Of a stretch of 61,361 nt of DNA, positions 60,962 to 61,361 are shown in pieces. This DNA comes from Clostridia bacterium (GTDB taxonomy: Bacteria > Bacillota > Clostridia > Oscillospirales > CAG-272), in NCBI GenBank assembly GCA_017453305.1, contig JAFTKJ010000031.1:1-61361 (forward strand), given 5' to 3'. A program made the translations under genes and the position numbers. The notes beneath the pieces are model-generated. The model had not been told where the DNA came from, searched no databases, and saw nothing but the letters and a program-made list of their open reading frames with translations. Position 1 is the stretch's first letter. Each line of letters starts with the position of its first letter.

Positions 60962-61361
60962 ATGCTTGAAAAAATGAGTGTTTTTTTTGAGGCAAGACTT
61001 GACGGATATGATGATCATATGATGACTAACATCGAATGCGCAAGCGAGTTCTATCCTTTTACGGCAAAGCAATTACCGACCGCTGAAAACTGTTGCATAC
61101 TTGATTTGGGTTGCGGTACAGGATTGGAACTGCAAGAATATTATAAGCGTAATTCTTCGGCAAAGGTTACGGGAATAGACCTTTCACAAGGAATGCTAAC
61201 CGAGCTTCAACGAAAATTCATTGGCAAGGATATAACCTTGATTCTTGGCTCATATTTTGATGTGCCGCTTGGTGAGAATGTGTTTGATGCCGCTGTATCG
61301 GTGGAAAGCTTGCACCATTTCACAAAAGAAGAAAAGGTGGGCTTGTATTCTAAATTGCATA
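60962..61361 (+). CDS. Class I SAM-dependent methyltransferase (partial, runs off the window)
   Basis: The first 133 residues of a methyltransferase are visible. SAM-binding motif I is ILDLGCGTGLELQEYY, followed by GIDLSQGM and the acidic and VESLHHF strands of a ubiquinone/UbiE-type fold. The 3' end lies outside the window. Codons are AT-richer than in the neighbouring uronate genes, which with the adjacent MITE suggests a transfer or rearrangement boundary. A weak GAGG ribosome site lies before the ATG at 60962. The acceptor is unknown. Confidence 0.85.
   Translation, partial: MLEKMSVFFEARLDGYDDHMMTNIECASEFYPFTAKQLPTAENCCILDLGCGTGLELQEYYKRNSSAKVTGIDLSQGMLTELQRKFIGKDITLILGSYFDVPLGENVFDAAVSVESLHHFTKEEKVGLYSKLH

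Noticed and set aside
60720-60977. 85-residue open frame in the MITE
   Set aside because: It begins inside the repeat element, is arginine-rich from repeat sequence, and overlaps the true methyltransferase start.

Overview
The window reads as chromosomal DNA of an uncultured low-GC-lineage Firmicute (class Clostridia, most likely an anaerobic gut commensal), although its base composition is moderately GC-rich. The evidence is a complete V-type ATPase operon with a sodium-type proteolipid, 2-hydroxyacyl-CoA dehydratase/activase genes, FakA/FakB/PlsY lipid genes, an orphan MsmX-type sugar ABC ATPase, and many plant- or mucin-sugar enzymes under AraC regulators. Promoters are classical sigma-A type (TTGACA-N17-TATAAT), and ribosome sites are strong GGAGG types. 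Species cannot be assigned from sequence reading alone.

Layout: (1) 1-6970: a MATE exporter, then a leftward operon (EamA transporter, two paralogous Gfo/Idh/MocA oxidoreductases around a TIM-barrel protein), divergent from a PocR-AraC regulator; a 21-bp tandem repeat lies in the shared intergenic region. (2) 6971-11571: a strongly structured 226-bp element, rsuA-type pseudouridine synthase, tex, and an orphan sugar-ABC ATPase. (3) 11589-15499: a GDSL esterase and an ADP-ribosylglycohydrolase bracketed by a 45-bp inverted repeat, then hairpins, a 132-bp tandem repeat and tRNA-Gly(CCC). (4) 15596-25724: EamA transporter and TetR (divergent), DUF308 protein, FakB, FakA, a two-gene 2-hydroxyacyl-CoA dehydratase/activase, PlsY, and a small XRE protein. 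(5) 25851-28230: LytTR regulator, DUF3021 protein and a two-gene ABC exporter. (6) 28302-28781: a small protein gene, with a candidate stand-alone structured RNA that has its own promoter and terminator. (7) 28855-35947: leftward operon of enolase-superfamily dehydratase, two TIM-barrel glycosidase-like proteins, SDR and metallo-hydrolase, with a divergent AraC gene. (8) 36061-39404: carrier protein, MBOAT acyltransferase, SGNH-like protein and lipoprotein, a Dlt-like O-acylation cassette. (9) 40279-49126: the V-ATPase operon G-I-K-E-C-F-A-B-D. (10) 49307-60544: GH78-like protein, AraC regulator, then a glucuronide/galacturonide operon (beta-glucuronidase, UxaB, UxaA, a beta-propeller lyase-like protein, an esterase, UxaC). 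(11) 60663-61361: a MITE-like repeat and a truncated, AT-richer methyltransferase.

Functionally, most of the window serves polysaccharide and uronate use: glycosidases release sugars or uronates, UxaC/UxaB/UxaA carry uronates towards 2-keto-3-deoxygluconate, and the SDR, metallo-hydrolase and dehydratase could form a parallel oxidative route for neutral sugars. The FakAB-PlsY set would feed exogenous or recycled fatty acids into phospholipid.

The most unusual items are the promoter-to-terminator structured RNA at 28550-28781, the nested palindromic element at 6971-7196, the 21-bp operator-like array at 5953-6022, the carrier/MBOAT/SGNH/lipoprotein cassette, and two divergent members of what looks like one uncharacterised TIM-barrel family. 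All functional statements are inferences from motifs read by eye; no database search was possible.
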